A DNA stretch of 64,000 nucleotides from Adonisia turfae CCMR0081 (lineage in GTDB: Bacteria; Cyanobacteriota; Cyanobacteriia; Phormidesmidales; Phormidesmidaceae): NCBI RefSeq assembly GCF_011009555.1, contig NZ_QXHD01000004.1, positions 1,667,459 to 1,731,458 of the forward strand, in the 5' to 3' direction. Positions 48,232-56,450 of the stretch are shown in pieces. The notes under the pieces were generated by a model. That model was not told where the DNA came from and did no database searches. It saw only the letters and a list, made by a program, of their open reading frames with translations. The translations under genes were made by a program, and so were the position numbers. Position 1 is the first letter of the stretch. Every line of letters begins with the position of its first letter.

Positions 48232-48340
48232 TAGTTAGAAAGCGTTTCTAATGACGCCAATAATGCCCATGGTTTATACGCCAGTTCTGTAACATTTTTA
48301 ACGGCGTTAACAAACTGATTTTTATTTTGCATATATCAAA

Positions 48341-48353
48341 TGCATTATTTGCA
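48341..48353. promoter_or_regulatory. NtcB-type motif upstream of the small-gene unit
   Basis: TGCATTATTTGCA fits TGCA-N5-TGCA, a LysR-type T-N11-A palindrome that I recall as the NtcB binding motif in the Synechococcus nirA promoter. It lies 110 bp before the start of the 54-residue gene. A weak NtcA-like GTN10AC (48289-48302) lacks a -10 box at the right distance. Confidence 0.5.
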
Positions 48354-48387
48354 TTTTACAGGTGTTTTACTGTCGTTTTTCCTAATA

Positions 48388-48424
48388 AAAACCCCCTTGA
48401 TAGTTGATGCTGTCAAGGGAGTTT
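48388..48424 (-). terminator. Terminator of nirA
   Basis: On the minus strand AACTCCCTTGA and TCAAGGGGGTT form the stem, followed by TTTTATT. It lies 24 bp after the nirA stop codon, so nirA is monocistronic. Confidence 0.88.
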
Positions 48425-48447
48425 GCAATTGTCAAAATGATGCTTTC

Positions 48448-50313
48448 TTAAGCGTCAATCACTACCCGACCTTCCGCATGCGCGATACAGGTCAAAACTG
48501 CACCTTTCTCTCCAGCTTCAAGAGCCGCTGGATCGCCTTCATAACGAATCTTGCCCTCTATCAGAGGTAGCTTGCATGTGCCACAAGAACCAGACTGACA
48601 ACTGCTTTCAACGTCTATCCCTGCTGCTTCAGCAATTGCCAAAATGGGTTGACCATCATCACAGTTAATCTCTTTGTCAGACTGAGAGAAAACAACAACG
48701 GCAGGTTTCTTCGTTTTAACAGGAGTAGCTGTTTCTGTTTCTTCAACAGGCTCGTCAATCACTACACCCGGTTTGAGGGTTGCTCCAAAGTTTTCAGTCA
48801 GCAGCTTGCGCACTACGCCGGGGAGTTCATCGCAAGGTACCTTTTGCATGACCCGCTCGCCCAGATGAGCGTCTTTGCCTACGGTGCCGCCCATATAGAT
48901 GTCTACTGCAGGCACCATTTTGCCATTTTTGCGGGCTTTGGTGCCCATCATGCCAATTTGTGCCACCTGAGGCTGACCACAGGAGTTGGGGCAACCGGTC
49001 CAATGTATACGCACAGGCTCAGAAATATCTAACTCTGAGTCGAGACGTCGCGCGAGGGCCAAGGATTGCATCTTGGTTTCCACAAGGGCAAAGTTACAAA
49101 ATTGGGCCCCTGTACAAGACACCAAAGAGCGCACTAAAGAAGATGGCTGAATGGGGAACGTCTGAACAATAGGTTCTGCTAAAAAGACGGCTAACCGATT
49201 ATCTGGAACGTTAGCAATAATGACATTCTGTTCAACGGTTAGCCGCAGATCGCCACTGCCATAAACTTCAGCTACACGAGCTAAGTCCAGCATCTGTTCT
49301 GCCCGTAGACGACCTACGGGAATATGTAAGCCAATATAGTTAAGACCTTCCTGTTTTTGTTGAAAGACACCGACGTGATCTCGCTTATCAGCATCTAAGG
49401 CATCTTCAGGTGCGGCTGTGGCTAGGGGCTTGCCAACGCTTTTTTCCACTTCAGTGCGGAACTTGTCCATCCCCCATTCATCAATCAACCACATTAAACG
49501 GGTTTTTTGACGATTACCCCGAGAACCATTATCGCGATAAACCGTTAAGATGGCTCGACACAGTTCAACAACATCTTCTTTGTCTGCTGGAACCCATACA
49601 TCTAGAGGGATGGCTGCCGCACATCGAGTGGATGAGAAGAAGCCGCCGACTAATACATTAAAGCCAAGATTGCCATCTTTGTAAGCGGGGACAAAGGCAA
49701 TGTCATTAATCTCGGCATGCACCGAGTTGTCGGTACTTCCTTCGAGGGCAATGTTGAATTTTCTCGGCAAATTTGTGAAGTCATAATTACCTTGACCACT
49801 GTTGGTAATCATGTCTTGCACGGCTTGAACCAATTCTCGGGTATCGATTAATTCATTGGCATCAATGCCAGCAACAGGGGAGCCTGTAATGTTGCGGACA
49901 TTGTCCATCCCCGATTGCATCGAAGTGAGACCAACGGCATGCATTTTGGAGAAAATATCAGGAATATCTTCTAAGTGAACGCCGCGTAGCTGCAAATTTT
50001 GCCGGGTTGTAATGTCAGCACTGCCATCGTCACCATATCGCTGAACAATTTCAGCTAGAACACGCATCTGTTGGGCCGAAATTAATCCGTGGGGCATGCG
50101 CAACCGCAGCATAAACTTACCAGGAGTAACGGGGCGGAAGAAAATGCCTAACCACTTGAGACGCTGGGTTAAGTCAGTCTCATCAACAGCTTCCCAACCC
50201 ATTTCGGCAAACTTTTGTAGTTCGTCCTTAACTGCCAAGCCATCCTTTTCGGCTTTGTATTTTTCAAACTTATTGAGTTTTACCTTTTTCTCAGTAGTGG
50301 ATGCGGTGACCAC
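48448..50313 (-). CDS. nirA: Ferredoxin-nitrite reductase with fused C-terminal ferredoxin domain
   Basis: The first 520 residues are a standard assimilatory nitrite reductase with the sirohaem/[4Fe-4S] ligands CTGAQFC and GCPNSCGQ. The last 80 residues are a plant-type [2Fe-2S] ferredoxin: ESSCQSGSCGTCK and a final Cys in LTCIAHAEG. This fusion is known from Leptolyngbya (Plectonema) boryana and may give the enzyme its own electron carrier. It reduces nitrite to ammonium. The start is GTG 50313 with GGGAG seven bases upstream (MVTASTTEKK, like other NirA N-termini); a GTG at 50346 is possible. NtcA and NtcB sites lie upstream. Confidence 0.95.
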   Translation of the reverse strand: MVTASTTEKKVKLNKFEKYKAEKDGLAVKDELQKFAEMGWEAVDETDLTQRLKWLGIFFRPVTPGKFMLRLRMPHGLISAQQMRVLAEIVQRYGDDGSADITTRQNLQLRGVHLEDIPDIFSKMHAVGLTSMQSGMDNVRNITGSPVAGIDANELIDTRELVQAVQDMITNSGQGNYDFTNLPRKFNIALEGSTDNSVHAEINDIAFVPAYKDGNLGFNVLVGGFFSSTRCAAAIPLDVWVPADKEDVVELCRAILTVYRDNGSRGNRQKTRLMWLIDEWGMDKFRTEVEKSVGKPLATAAPEDALDADKRDHVGVFQQKQEGLNYIGLHIPVGRLRAEQMLDLARVAEVYGSGDLRLTVEQNVIIANVPDNRLAVFLAEPIVQTFPIQPSSLVRSLVSCTGAQFCNFALVETKMQSLALARRLDSELDISEPVRIHWTGCPNSCGQPQVAQIGMMGTKARKNGKMVPAVDIYMGGTVGKDAHLGERVMQKVPCDELPGVVRKLLTENFGATLKPGVVIDEPVEETETATPVKTKKPAVVVFSQSDKEINCDDGQPILAIAEAAGIDVESSCQSGSCGTCKLPLIEGKIRYEGDPAALEAGEKGAVLTCIAHAEGRVVIDA

Positions 50314-50520
50314 AGCAGCACTCCCAACATAATTAACAGAAAACACCTGAGCCCATCGGCCATAGGTGCAACCTTAGGCAGTTCATCGGTCTAGCCGAAG
50401 CAAAAAAAACGGGAGCAAAACACCAAGATTCCTAAGAATCTATGGCCCTGCCCCGCTAGACACACTTATAAGGAACCGCTTCAGGAGTTCATTTAGCTCG
50501 CTTGCTATCGAGTTAAATAA

Positions 50521-50562
50521 AGAATATTGAGAAAAACCTTATTTTTTTGTATAGAAAACTAC
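50521..50562 (-). promoter_or_regulatory. NtcA-activated promoter of nirA (perfect consensus)
   Basis: On the minus strand GTAGTTTTCTATAC (50562-50549) fits GTA-N8-TAC exactly. After exactly 22 bp, TATTCT (50526-50521) fits the TAN3T -10 box. Apart from this and the two NtcB-type motifs, 50314-50888 holds no visible gene. Confidence 0.9.
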
Positions 50563-50579
50563 CATTCCCAATACACTCT

Positions 50580-50592
50580 TGCATGAATTGCA
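50580..50592. promoter_or_regulatory. NtcB-type motif of the nirA promoter
   Basis: TGCATGAATTGCA fits TGCA-N5-TGCA. It lies 17 bp upstream of the NtcA site, centred roughly 70 bp before the expected transcription start, a usual place for a LysR activator. NtcB itself is encoded 2 kb away. Confidence 0.75.
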
Positions 50593-50790
50593 TTGGAGTG
50601 ATGCGTTATTTGGTGTTTTGATCTCTGTTTCTTACAGGTTTCAGTTGGTTTAATTGAGCGTTCTGGGTTTGTCTTGATAGTAGTCAGTGTCTAGCTTCTA
50701 AAGTAGGTGTGGCCATCTGTAAATGCCTACAATTAATTATTGGGACTTTAATGAGATCCCATCTTAAGCAGTGATACGTTGGCAAAATAA

Positions 50791-50803
50791 TGCATATGTT
50801 GCA
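50791..50803. promoter_or_regulatory. Second NtcB-type motif, upstream of the HEAT-repeat gene
   Basis: TGCATATGTTGCA fits TGCA-N5-TGCA. It lies 86 bp before the HEAT gene's start codon and about 205 bp from the nirA site, so it more likely serves the rightward gene. Confidence 0.6.
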
Positions 50804-50888
50804 TTTGAAAAATCGATATATGCATGGGTAAATGTGCTACCAGCTCCTTTTCGCGGAATAATGAACGAGATGTCTGTGGAGTTCATGT

Positions 50889-52163
50889 ATGCCACCATCG
50901 AAGGGTCTTAGCGGCGTGGAACCCTCAGAGTTGGAAAGTCGAGTAAGTCACTGGCAGTACTTTAAATCGGGTGATTTTAAGCAAAAGTGGAACAGTGCCA
51001 AGCTGATTGTGAGAGAAGGGGATAGTGCGATCGCACCCCTCCTAGAGTTACTGAATGATCCTGCCGTTGATGCTGAAACCCACTGGTTTACCATTCGTGC
51101 CTTGGGGCATTTCCCTGGACCTGAGGTGATCGCCGCCATTGCCGAGCAGATTGATAATACGACTTACTATGTAAATCGTACGGCAGAGCAAGTGACAGAG
51201 CTCAGTGCTTTCGCCATTGAGACGTTGGCGGCCATGGGGCCTGTTACCATTACTGTTCTGAGTCAGCTATTGCAAAACCCCAGGCGACGTTTGCTAGCAG
51301 CAAAAGCCCTTAACCAGGTACGATCTAGCGGTGTTATTCCCGCTATGGTCAGTGTTGCCGGGGATGAAAATGCAACTGTCCGCTACTATGCCATCGATGC
51401 GTTAGGCAGTTTCCATAGCAGTGTTGTTACGCCTGTTTTATTGACTGCTCTGGGCGATCCAGCTACAGCGGTGCGTAAAGCAGCCGTGATGGCGTTGGGG
51501 CGTCGTCACGATTTGCAAGCACATCACCAGATCAGTCAAATGCTTCAACCGTTGCTATGGGATATTGATGTCAGTGTTTGTTGCCAGACAGCCCTTGCCC
51601 TGGGTCGTTTAGGTGATGAAGATAGTCTTGATGCGCTCCAACGGATACTATTGTCAATCCACACGCCAATAGCTCTACGCATCGATACAGTGAGAGCATT
51701 GGAGTGGTATTGCGATCATGTTGCCGCTGTCACCGAACAAAGTACACAGCGAGCTTTTGCCATCTTGACCCATGCGTTCAAAGCGTTTGCAACTACAGAG
51801 ACTGACGATAGCGAGTTGTTTACTGCTCAAGAAAAAACGCAGGTATTAGTAGCTATTGTTCGTGTGCTTGGGGACATGCGCCAGGTAGCCCTGTCTGAAC
51901 AAGCCACCCACAGTTTGATTGAACAGTTACAAAACAAACCATCGGAGGCTGTCGTGCAGGCAGTGATTATGGCATTAGCTAGTTTGGGACTCCCCCAGGC
52001 ATTTGATGCACTACTACCATTACTGAAGCATACGGCGGATGCTATCCCAATTCACACCATTGCTGCCTTAAAACGTTTGGAGCCTGACCATAGTTTGGAA
52101 CGAGTTTCAAACTACCTTGAAGATAGCCCTGAACACCAGGCAGATGTTCTGAAGCTTTGGTAA
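50889..52163 (+). CDS. HEAT-repeat protein (PBS-lyase-like) in the nitrate cluster
   Basis: The 424-residue protein is a chain of HEAT/PBS-lyase-type helical repeats (IAPLLELLNDPAVDAETHWFTIRALG, VIPAMVSVAGDENATVRYYAIDALG, LLTALGDPATAVRKAAVMALG). Such proteins act as scaffolds or as bilin lyases. Its place, divergent from nirA and followed by ntcB and cnaT, is the position where other cyanobacteria carry accessory nitrate genes such as nirB; whether it is the same family I cannot tell. An NtcB-type motif lies 86 bp upstream. GGAG precedes ATG 50889. A role in maturing or assembling NarB or NirA is a fair guess. Confidence 0.7.
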   Translation: MPPSKGLSGVEPSELESRVSHWQYFKSGDFKQKWNSAKLIVREGDSAIAPLLELLNDPAVDAETHWFTIRALGHFPGPEVIAAIAEQIDNTTYYVNRTAEQVTELSAFAIETLAAMGPVTITVLSQLLQNPRRRLLAAKALNQVRSSGVIPAMVSVAGDENATVRYYAIDALGSFHSSVVTPVLLTALGDPATAVRKAAVMALGRRHDLQAHHQISQMLQPLLWDIDVSVCCQTALALGRLGDEDSLDALQRILLSIHTPIALRIDTVRALEWYCDHVAAVTEQSTQRAFAILTHAFKAFATTETDDSELFTAQEKTQVLVAIVRVLGDMRQVALSEQATHSLIEQLQNKPSEAVVQAVIMALASLGLPQAFDALLPLLKHTADAIPIHTIAALKRLEPDHSLERVSNYLEDSPEHQADVLKLW

Positions 52164-52448
52164 TTTACCCGATTAAGGCCTAGTCAGGAGTAAGGTCAAC
52201 CTATAAGCTTAAGAAAATATTAAAATAAAGATAAAAATCTGATCTCCTGTTTCTCAATCCTTATTTTCAGAACCATATTTCTTTTGATAAACACTGACGG
52301 CATTATTTCAGTGCTTGTTTGACTGCTATTTTCAAAAAATGGCAGCAACCGACCTACCCTAAGGGGGTTGTGAGGATTGCTACTGGTTGGAATGTATAGT
52401 GCAGTTTTAAAAATCTTTAGCAATATTTGCTTAGTTGGTCCGCCACCG

Positions 52449-52490
52449 GTAGCCAGACGCACTAAATATAATGTTAAGGCTGCCTAGAGT
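52449..52490 (+). promoter_or_regulatory. Likely NtcA-type promoter of ntcB
   Basis: GTAGCCAGACGCAC (52449-52462) fits GTA-N8-TAC with one mismatch (CAC, the same one as at nrtP). Exactly 22 bp later TAGAGT (52485-52490) fits TAN3T. The ntcB start is at 52549. The remainder of 52164-52548 shows no gene. Confidence 0.5.
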
Positions 52491-52548
52491 GGAGATGAAC
52501 GGCTTCGCCATTTTTGGTGATTTTTAAGCCCCTAATCCTTGTAAGTCC

Positions 52549-53475
52549 ATGCGCATAGAGCAGCTACAAGCATTTTTAGCCATTGCCGAGACCGGCAGTT
52601 TTCAGTCAGCAGCCCGTAAATGTGGCATTACCCAGTCCACCGTTAGCCGACAAATTCGTGGCTTAGAAGATGACTTGGGTATGCCCTTGTTTCATCGTAC
52701 GGCCCAAGCCAAGCTCACCATTGGTGGAGAACGGCTTTTGCCCAGGGCCCGCCGGATTTGTCAGGAGTGGAAGCAGGCCACGAGTGAAATTGCAGATTTG
52801 CTGGAAGGTCGCCAACCAGAACTCTGTGTTGCGGGGATTCAGTCGGTGTGTTCTCACTTTTTGCCGCCAATTATCACTCAGTTTTGTCAGCGCTATCCTA
52901 AGGTGCAGTTGCGGGTAACGGCCCTCGGTAGCGATCGATCTCTCAAGGTTTTGCGAGATGGCCTGGTGGATATCGCCATCGTTATGCACAATCCCATGCT
53001 GACTAATTCCCAAGAGATATCGGTCACTCCTCTATATGAGGATCGGGTGGAAGTGTTGATGGCGGCTGATCATCCTTTGGCAACCTATAGCCCGGCTCCT
53101 TGGTCTGAAATTGCCCGTTACCCCCATGTGGTCTTTAAAGATGGCTATGGCATGCAGCGATTGGTTCAATCTCAGGTGCCTGAAACTGAGTTAAAAATGG
53201 CCCTCGAACTTAATACCCTCGATGCATTTCGAGGTGTTGTTCGCCAAGGTAAAATGATTGCCCTATTGCCTCAGTCGGCCCTGGCTGAAAGTCGTCGAGA
53301 TCCTGGTTTAGCTGTTCGCAGCACAGCTGCACCTGTTCTGACTCGTCAAGTGGTCATGGTGACTACCCAAGATCGTCTGCGGTTACCGCCCGTACGACAG
53401 TTCTGCGATATGGTTCAGCGTTTAGCAGATGAAAGCTTTAGTCAGCTCAGTGAATTACCTAGCCTAGTAGCCTAA
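52549..53475 (+). CDS. ntcB: LysR-family nitrate-assimilation activator NtcB
   Basis: A 308-residue LysR regulator. The HTH lies in the first 60 residues (MRIEQLQAFLAIAETGSFQSAARKCGITQSTVSRQIRGLE), followed by the effector-binding domain. Sequence and location (nitrate cluster, followed by cnaT) identify it as NtcB. NtcB activates nirA and related genes in response to nitrite, on top of NtcA. Three TGCA-N5-TGCA motifs nearby are its likely targets. An NtcA-type promoter may control ntcB itself. Confidence 0.93.
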   Translation: MRIEQLQAFLAIAETGSFQSAARKCGITQSTVSRQIRGLEDDLGMPLFHRTAQAKLTIGGERLLPRARRICQEWKQATSEIADLLEGRQPELCVAGIQSVCSHFLPPIITQFCQRYPKVQLRVTALGSDRSLKVLRDGLVDIAIVMHNPMLTNSQEISVTPLYEDRVEVLMAADHPLATYSPAPWSEIARYPHVVFKDGYGMQRLVQSQVPETELKMALELNTLDAFRGVVRQGKMIALLPQSALAESRRDPGLAVRSTAAPVLTRQVVMVTTQDRLRLPPVRQFCDMVQRLADESFSQLSELPSLVA

Positions 53476-53546
53476 AGTTAATTGGCCTATCTAGGTCATT
53501 TTGATGGGTATACCCCCAATCTCTAACGTCCACCCCCAGTCTCATT

Positions 53547-54620
53547 ATGAGCAACACCTTTCGAGATCTTTTAAAGAAGATCGGTAGTGGCACCCATACC
53601 TCAAAGCACTTAAGTCGAGAAGAATCTGCCCTTGCTACTCGGATGATGCTTGAGCAAACGGCAACCCCTGCTCAGATTGGTGCTTTTATGATTGCGCAGA
53701 GGATTAAGCGACCCACCATTCCAGAACTTGCTGGCATGCTAGATTGCTACGATCAAATGGGGGGAAAATTAACAGCACCGCTGACCGACTATCGGACGAT
53801 GGTGTTAAACAATCCCTACGATGGTCGTGCTCGTAATGCTCCGGTGACACCTGTTACTGCATTAATTTTGGCTGCTGCAGGGGTGCCGGTGATTTTACAT
53901 GGTGGCGAGCGGATGCCCACCAAAATGGGATTACCCCTGGTTGATATTTGGCATGATTTAGGTTTGACTTGGCGACCATTAACGCTTGACCAAACCCAAA
54001 AAGTGTTTGAGCTTACCCATGTGGGCTTTGTCTACATGCCTCAACACTTTCTTGCAGCCCATGGGTTAGTTCCATATCGAGAGCAAATTGGCAAACGACC
54101 CACACTGGCTACCGTAGAGTTAATGTGGTCCCCCTGCGATGGTAAACATCATGTTGTCAGTAGTTTTGTACATCCGCCTACAGAAACCCGTACTCAGGAA
54201 ACCTATCAGCTGCGCCATACCGAAGAATTTACAACGGTTAAAGGGTTAGAAGGCAGTTGTGATTTAGCCCGCAGTCGGACAGCAATTATTGGCATGGGAA
54301 GTCTGAAAGATGGAGAACCTGTATTTGAACGTCTGTTGCTCCATCCAAGAGACTATGGGTTTGAAGGTGCTGATCCGAGTTTAGATGAGAATTTTAATCG
54401 TTATCTAGAACAGGCAATTTATGGGGAGCCGACGGAGTTAACCCGTTCAGTGATTTGGAATGGGGGGTTTTATCTATGGCGCGCAGAGGTGGCAGCAACT
54501 CTCACAGATGGTTTACAACAGGCGCAGCAGTTGCTGGAGTCTGGTCAGGTACAGGCTAAACGCCAACAGATTAGAGATGAGATCGCAACCGTACTGAATC
54601 CTCAACTCTCTGCTGTTTAA
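53547..54620 (+). CDS. cnaT: CnaT, nitrate-assimilation regulator of the TrpD fold
   Basis: The 357-residue protein has the fold of anthranilate phosphoribosyltransferase (TrpD), seen in ATRMMLEQTATPAQIGAFMIAQRIK and HVGFVYMPQHFLAAHGLVPYREQIGKRPT. The PRPP-binding GTGGD loop is replaced by NNPYDGRARN, and KHGNR reads LHGGERMPTK, so TrpD chemistry is unlikely. In Anabaena CnaT is needed for expression of the nir operon by an unknown mechanism. It lies 71 bp after ntcB on the same strand and is probably in its operon. Confidence 0.9.
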   Translation: MSNTFRDLLKKIGSGTHTSKHLSREESALATRMMLEQTATPAQIGAFMIAQRIKRPTIPELAGMLDCYDQMGGKLTAPLTDYRTMVLNNPYDGRARNAPVTPVTALILAAAGVPVILHGGERMPTKMGLPLVDIWHDLGLTWRPLTLDQTQKVFELTHVGFVYMPQHFLAAHGLVPYREQIGKRPTLATVELMWSPCDGKHHVVSSFVHPPTETRTQETYQLRHTEEFTTVKGLEGSCDLARSRTAIIGMGSLKDGEPVFERLLLHPRDYGFEGADPSLDENFNRYLEQAIYGEPTELTRSVIWNGGFYLWRAEVAATLTDGLQQAQQLLESGQVQAKRQQIRDEIATVLNPQLSAV

Positions 54621-54653
54621 TCAATGATTTCCATCACCGCTGCCGATCAGCCG

Positions 54654-55397
54654 CTAGGGGACTGAGAGTTCTTCTTCTAGCATCTCGCCATAGATGCGAG
54701 GCAGATGGCCGGACATAGAATTGGTTTCGATGCCATAACCTAGACTGGTCCAGGTGCCTGATAGCAGTTCTAATACCTGATTGATTTCCCCAGCCTGTAA
54801 TTGCTGACTAATATCCGTTCCCCAAGCATCTGGATCAGCCAGCCAGCGATAGACAACAACATCCTGTGATTCAGGCGAAAAATCATAGACTTGCCAAAAT
54901 TCAAACCAGTCCGGCGGAGAAGGATGGTACTGCTCGGCTTTGGCTTGCCAGGTTGTTGTCAAAAACTGATATCGCCCCGCAGCGGTTGTGCAGTCACCCA
55001 GATTTGGACCGGTTTCGATCGGTACACAGGTATCAGGATGGTGACTCAATTGATCAATGGTCTTGCCACCATACAGCAGGCGATATGGCTTATCCATATT
55101 AGATTCGCTGGCTGAGATGGTCCGCATTAGGGCACGTATATATGGATCACCCCCCACCATGGCCAAAGGCAATGGGGATTCTACCCAATTAGCTGAGCCT
55201 AGGCCTAATAACCTAGATGGATCAAACCATGCTTTTGGTAAACGGTAGGGCCAATTCATTTTTGGGGATGCCCAGTGGAAAAGCACCCCAATAACCCCTA
55301 AAAACATCAAAATTGTGATGAGCAGAGGACCATAATCTGCCTTTTGCTGTGGGGCAGATTCTTCATCAAGAGAATTAATAGGAGGGCGGGAAGACAA
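54654..55397 (-). CDS. Membrane-anchored lysozyme-like (muramidase) protein
   Basis: The 247-residue protein has one N-terminal span (YGPLLITILMFLGVIGVLF) and a C-terminal domain of the phage-lambda-type lysozyme group (ISASESNMDKPYRLLYGG, CTTAAGRYQFLTTTWQ). The Glu in SASES is the likely catalytic acid. It should cut peptidoglycan outside the plasma membrane. The only start is TTG 55397, with AGGA nine bases upstream and a stop two codons before it. It converges on cnaT with a 33-bp gap. Confidence 0.75.
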   Translation of the reverse strand: MSSRPPINSLDEESAPQQKADYGPLLITILMFLGVIGVLFHWASPKMNWPYRLPKAWFDPSRLLGLGSANWVESPLPLAMVGGDPYIRALMRTISASESNMDKPYRLLYGGKTIDQLSHHPDTCVPIETGPNLGDCTTAAGRYQFLTTTWQAKAEQYHPSPPDWFEFWQVYDFSPESQDVVVYRWLADPDAWGTDISQQLQAGEINQVLELLSGTWTSLGYGIETNSMSGHLPRIYGEMLEEELSVP

Positions 55398-55599
55398 GTT
55401 TCAGGATCCTAGACAGGTGAATTGATGGTCAATGAGTGATGCAAGACCCACGATCACGAAATACACGATGAGGGTGTCTAATTTCCGTGCTTTTGATATT
55501 AACCCTGGAGTTGAAACGAAAAATCTTTGGAATCCTGATAAAGGCTCTAGATTATATCGCAATAGAATCGTGGCTATATTGCTATACATATGGCTTGGC

Positions 55600-55643
55600 G
55601 CAGCCTCTCCTTCAGAGATATGCAGCCTCTCCTTCGGAGATGA
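55600..55643. repeat. 22-bp tandem repeat, two copies
   Basis: GCAGCCTCTCCTTCAGAGAT and GCAGCCTCTCCTTCGGAGAT follow one another (55600-55621, 55622-55643). The inner CTCCTTCGGAG is a small hairpin seen in dispersed repeats of other cyanobacteria. The rest of 55398-55864 shows no gene; an 84-codon frame across it was rejected. Confidence 0.7.
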
Positions 55644-55774
55644 GATATGCATTCAGCAGTGTGCTATAAGTTTCGTGAGCATCTAGTATATCGAACTATT
55701 GAATTATCGCCACGGTAACGTGACCTGTCTGTGCCAATATTCCCATGGGATTGTCCATCAACAACCATCAGCAT

Positions 55775-55806
55775 TAAAGGGAGCTGCCTATTGGCAGCTC
55801 CCTTTA
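55775..55806. terminator. Perfect hairpin terminator after the 178-residue gene
   Basis: TAAAGGGAGCTGCC and its exact reverse complement flank a 4-base loop, 59 bp past the stop of the gene on the minus strand. The T run is short, so termination may rely on the very stable stem. Confidence 0.75.
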
Positions 55807-55864
55807 TAGAGAGTTCAGCATATATATATGAAAGCAACACCGAGCAAATTTAGCCCATTTAGGG

Positions 55865-56401
55865 TTAAGCGACTGCTCGTTCCCGAGGTTGCTGACTTGC
55901 TGTGACAGATGCTACTTTCTCAACAGCCGGTTCATACTTGGTGTACCAAGCTTCGCTACCAGGTGTAGGCATCAATTGTAGTTGAGTTAACGCCTTATCA
56001 ATCTGACGAAAATAATACTCTTGTTCTATGGAGATAGAACGGGGATGACGTTCAGACTTATGATCTGTTGTGGCATGAGACAGAGAGAGTAACCAGCCGT
56101 GAATCCTACGAATACTTGTTTTGGCGTCAGCAATGCCATTAACAAATGGTGTAAATGTGGGGGCATTGTAAGCGTCGTCGTCGGTTAACCATGCAGCCGT
56201 TTCGAGGCTTGGTAGATTCAGCAGCAGCTGATGCAGAGCTCTGAGCTCGGCTAAATAATTGTTCCAGGTAATGACCTCCTGGGAGGACTGACGCTGAGAG
56301 TACTCTAAATCGTACACGTAAGATTTGACTGACGCTAACGCATCACTAACAGCGTAGCGAACTGCTCGATCAAGCGGTAATCTCCAAGGGGATGTTGCCA
56401 T
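55865..56401 (-). CDS. Hypothetical soluble helical protein, 178 residues
   Basis: I do not recognise the family. The protein is helical and soluble, rich in Tyr/Trp/Leu (AVRYAVSDALASVKSYVYDLEYSQRQ; ALHQLLLNLPSLETAAWLTDDDAY), with a disordered, charged C-terminal tail. Codon use matches its neighbours. It is monocistronic, with a perfect hairpin 50-80 bp upstream of the start and a terminator downstream. It is close to the nitrate cluster, but nothing ties it to that pathway. Confidence 0.6.
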   Translation of the reverse strand: MATSPWRLPLDRAVRYAVSDALASVKSYVYDLEYSQRQSSQEVITWNNYLAELRALHQLLLNLPSLETAAWLTDDDAYNAPTFTPFVNGIADAKTSIRRIHGWLLSLSHATTDHKSERHPRSISIEQEYYFRQIDKALTQLQLMPTPGSEAWYTKYEPAVEKVASVTASQQPRERAVA

Positions 56402-56450
56402 GACTAAAACCTCTAAATAGTATTGTTATTTGCCACATTGATATGAAACT

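Noticed and set aside
48289..48302. GTA-N8-AAC as an NtcA site for the small-gene unit
   Set aside because: It matches only the GTN10AC core, and no TAN3T box lies at 22-23 bp. Not claimed.
55432..55686. 84-codon frame in the gap after the lysozyme-like gene
   Set aside because: It spans the 22-bp tandem repeat, has no ribosome site and shows no family features.
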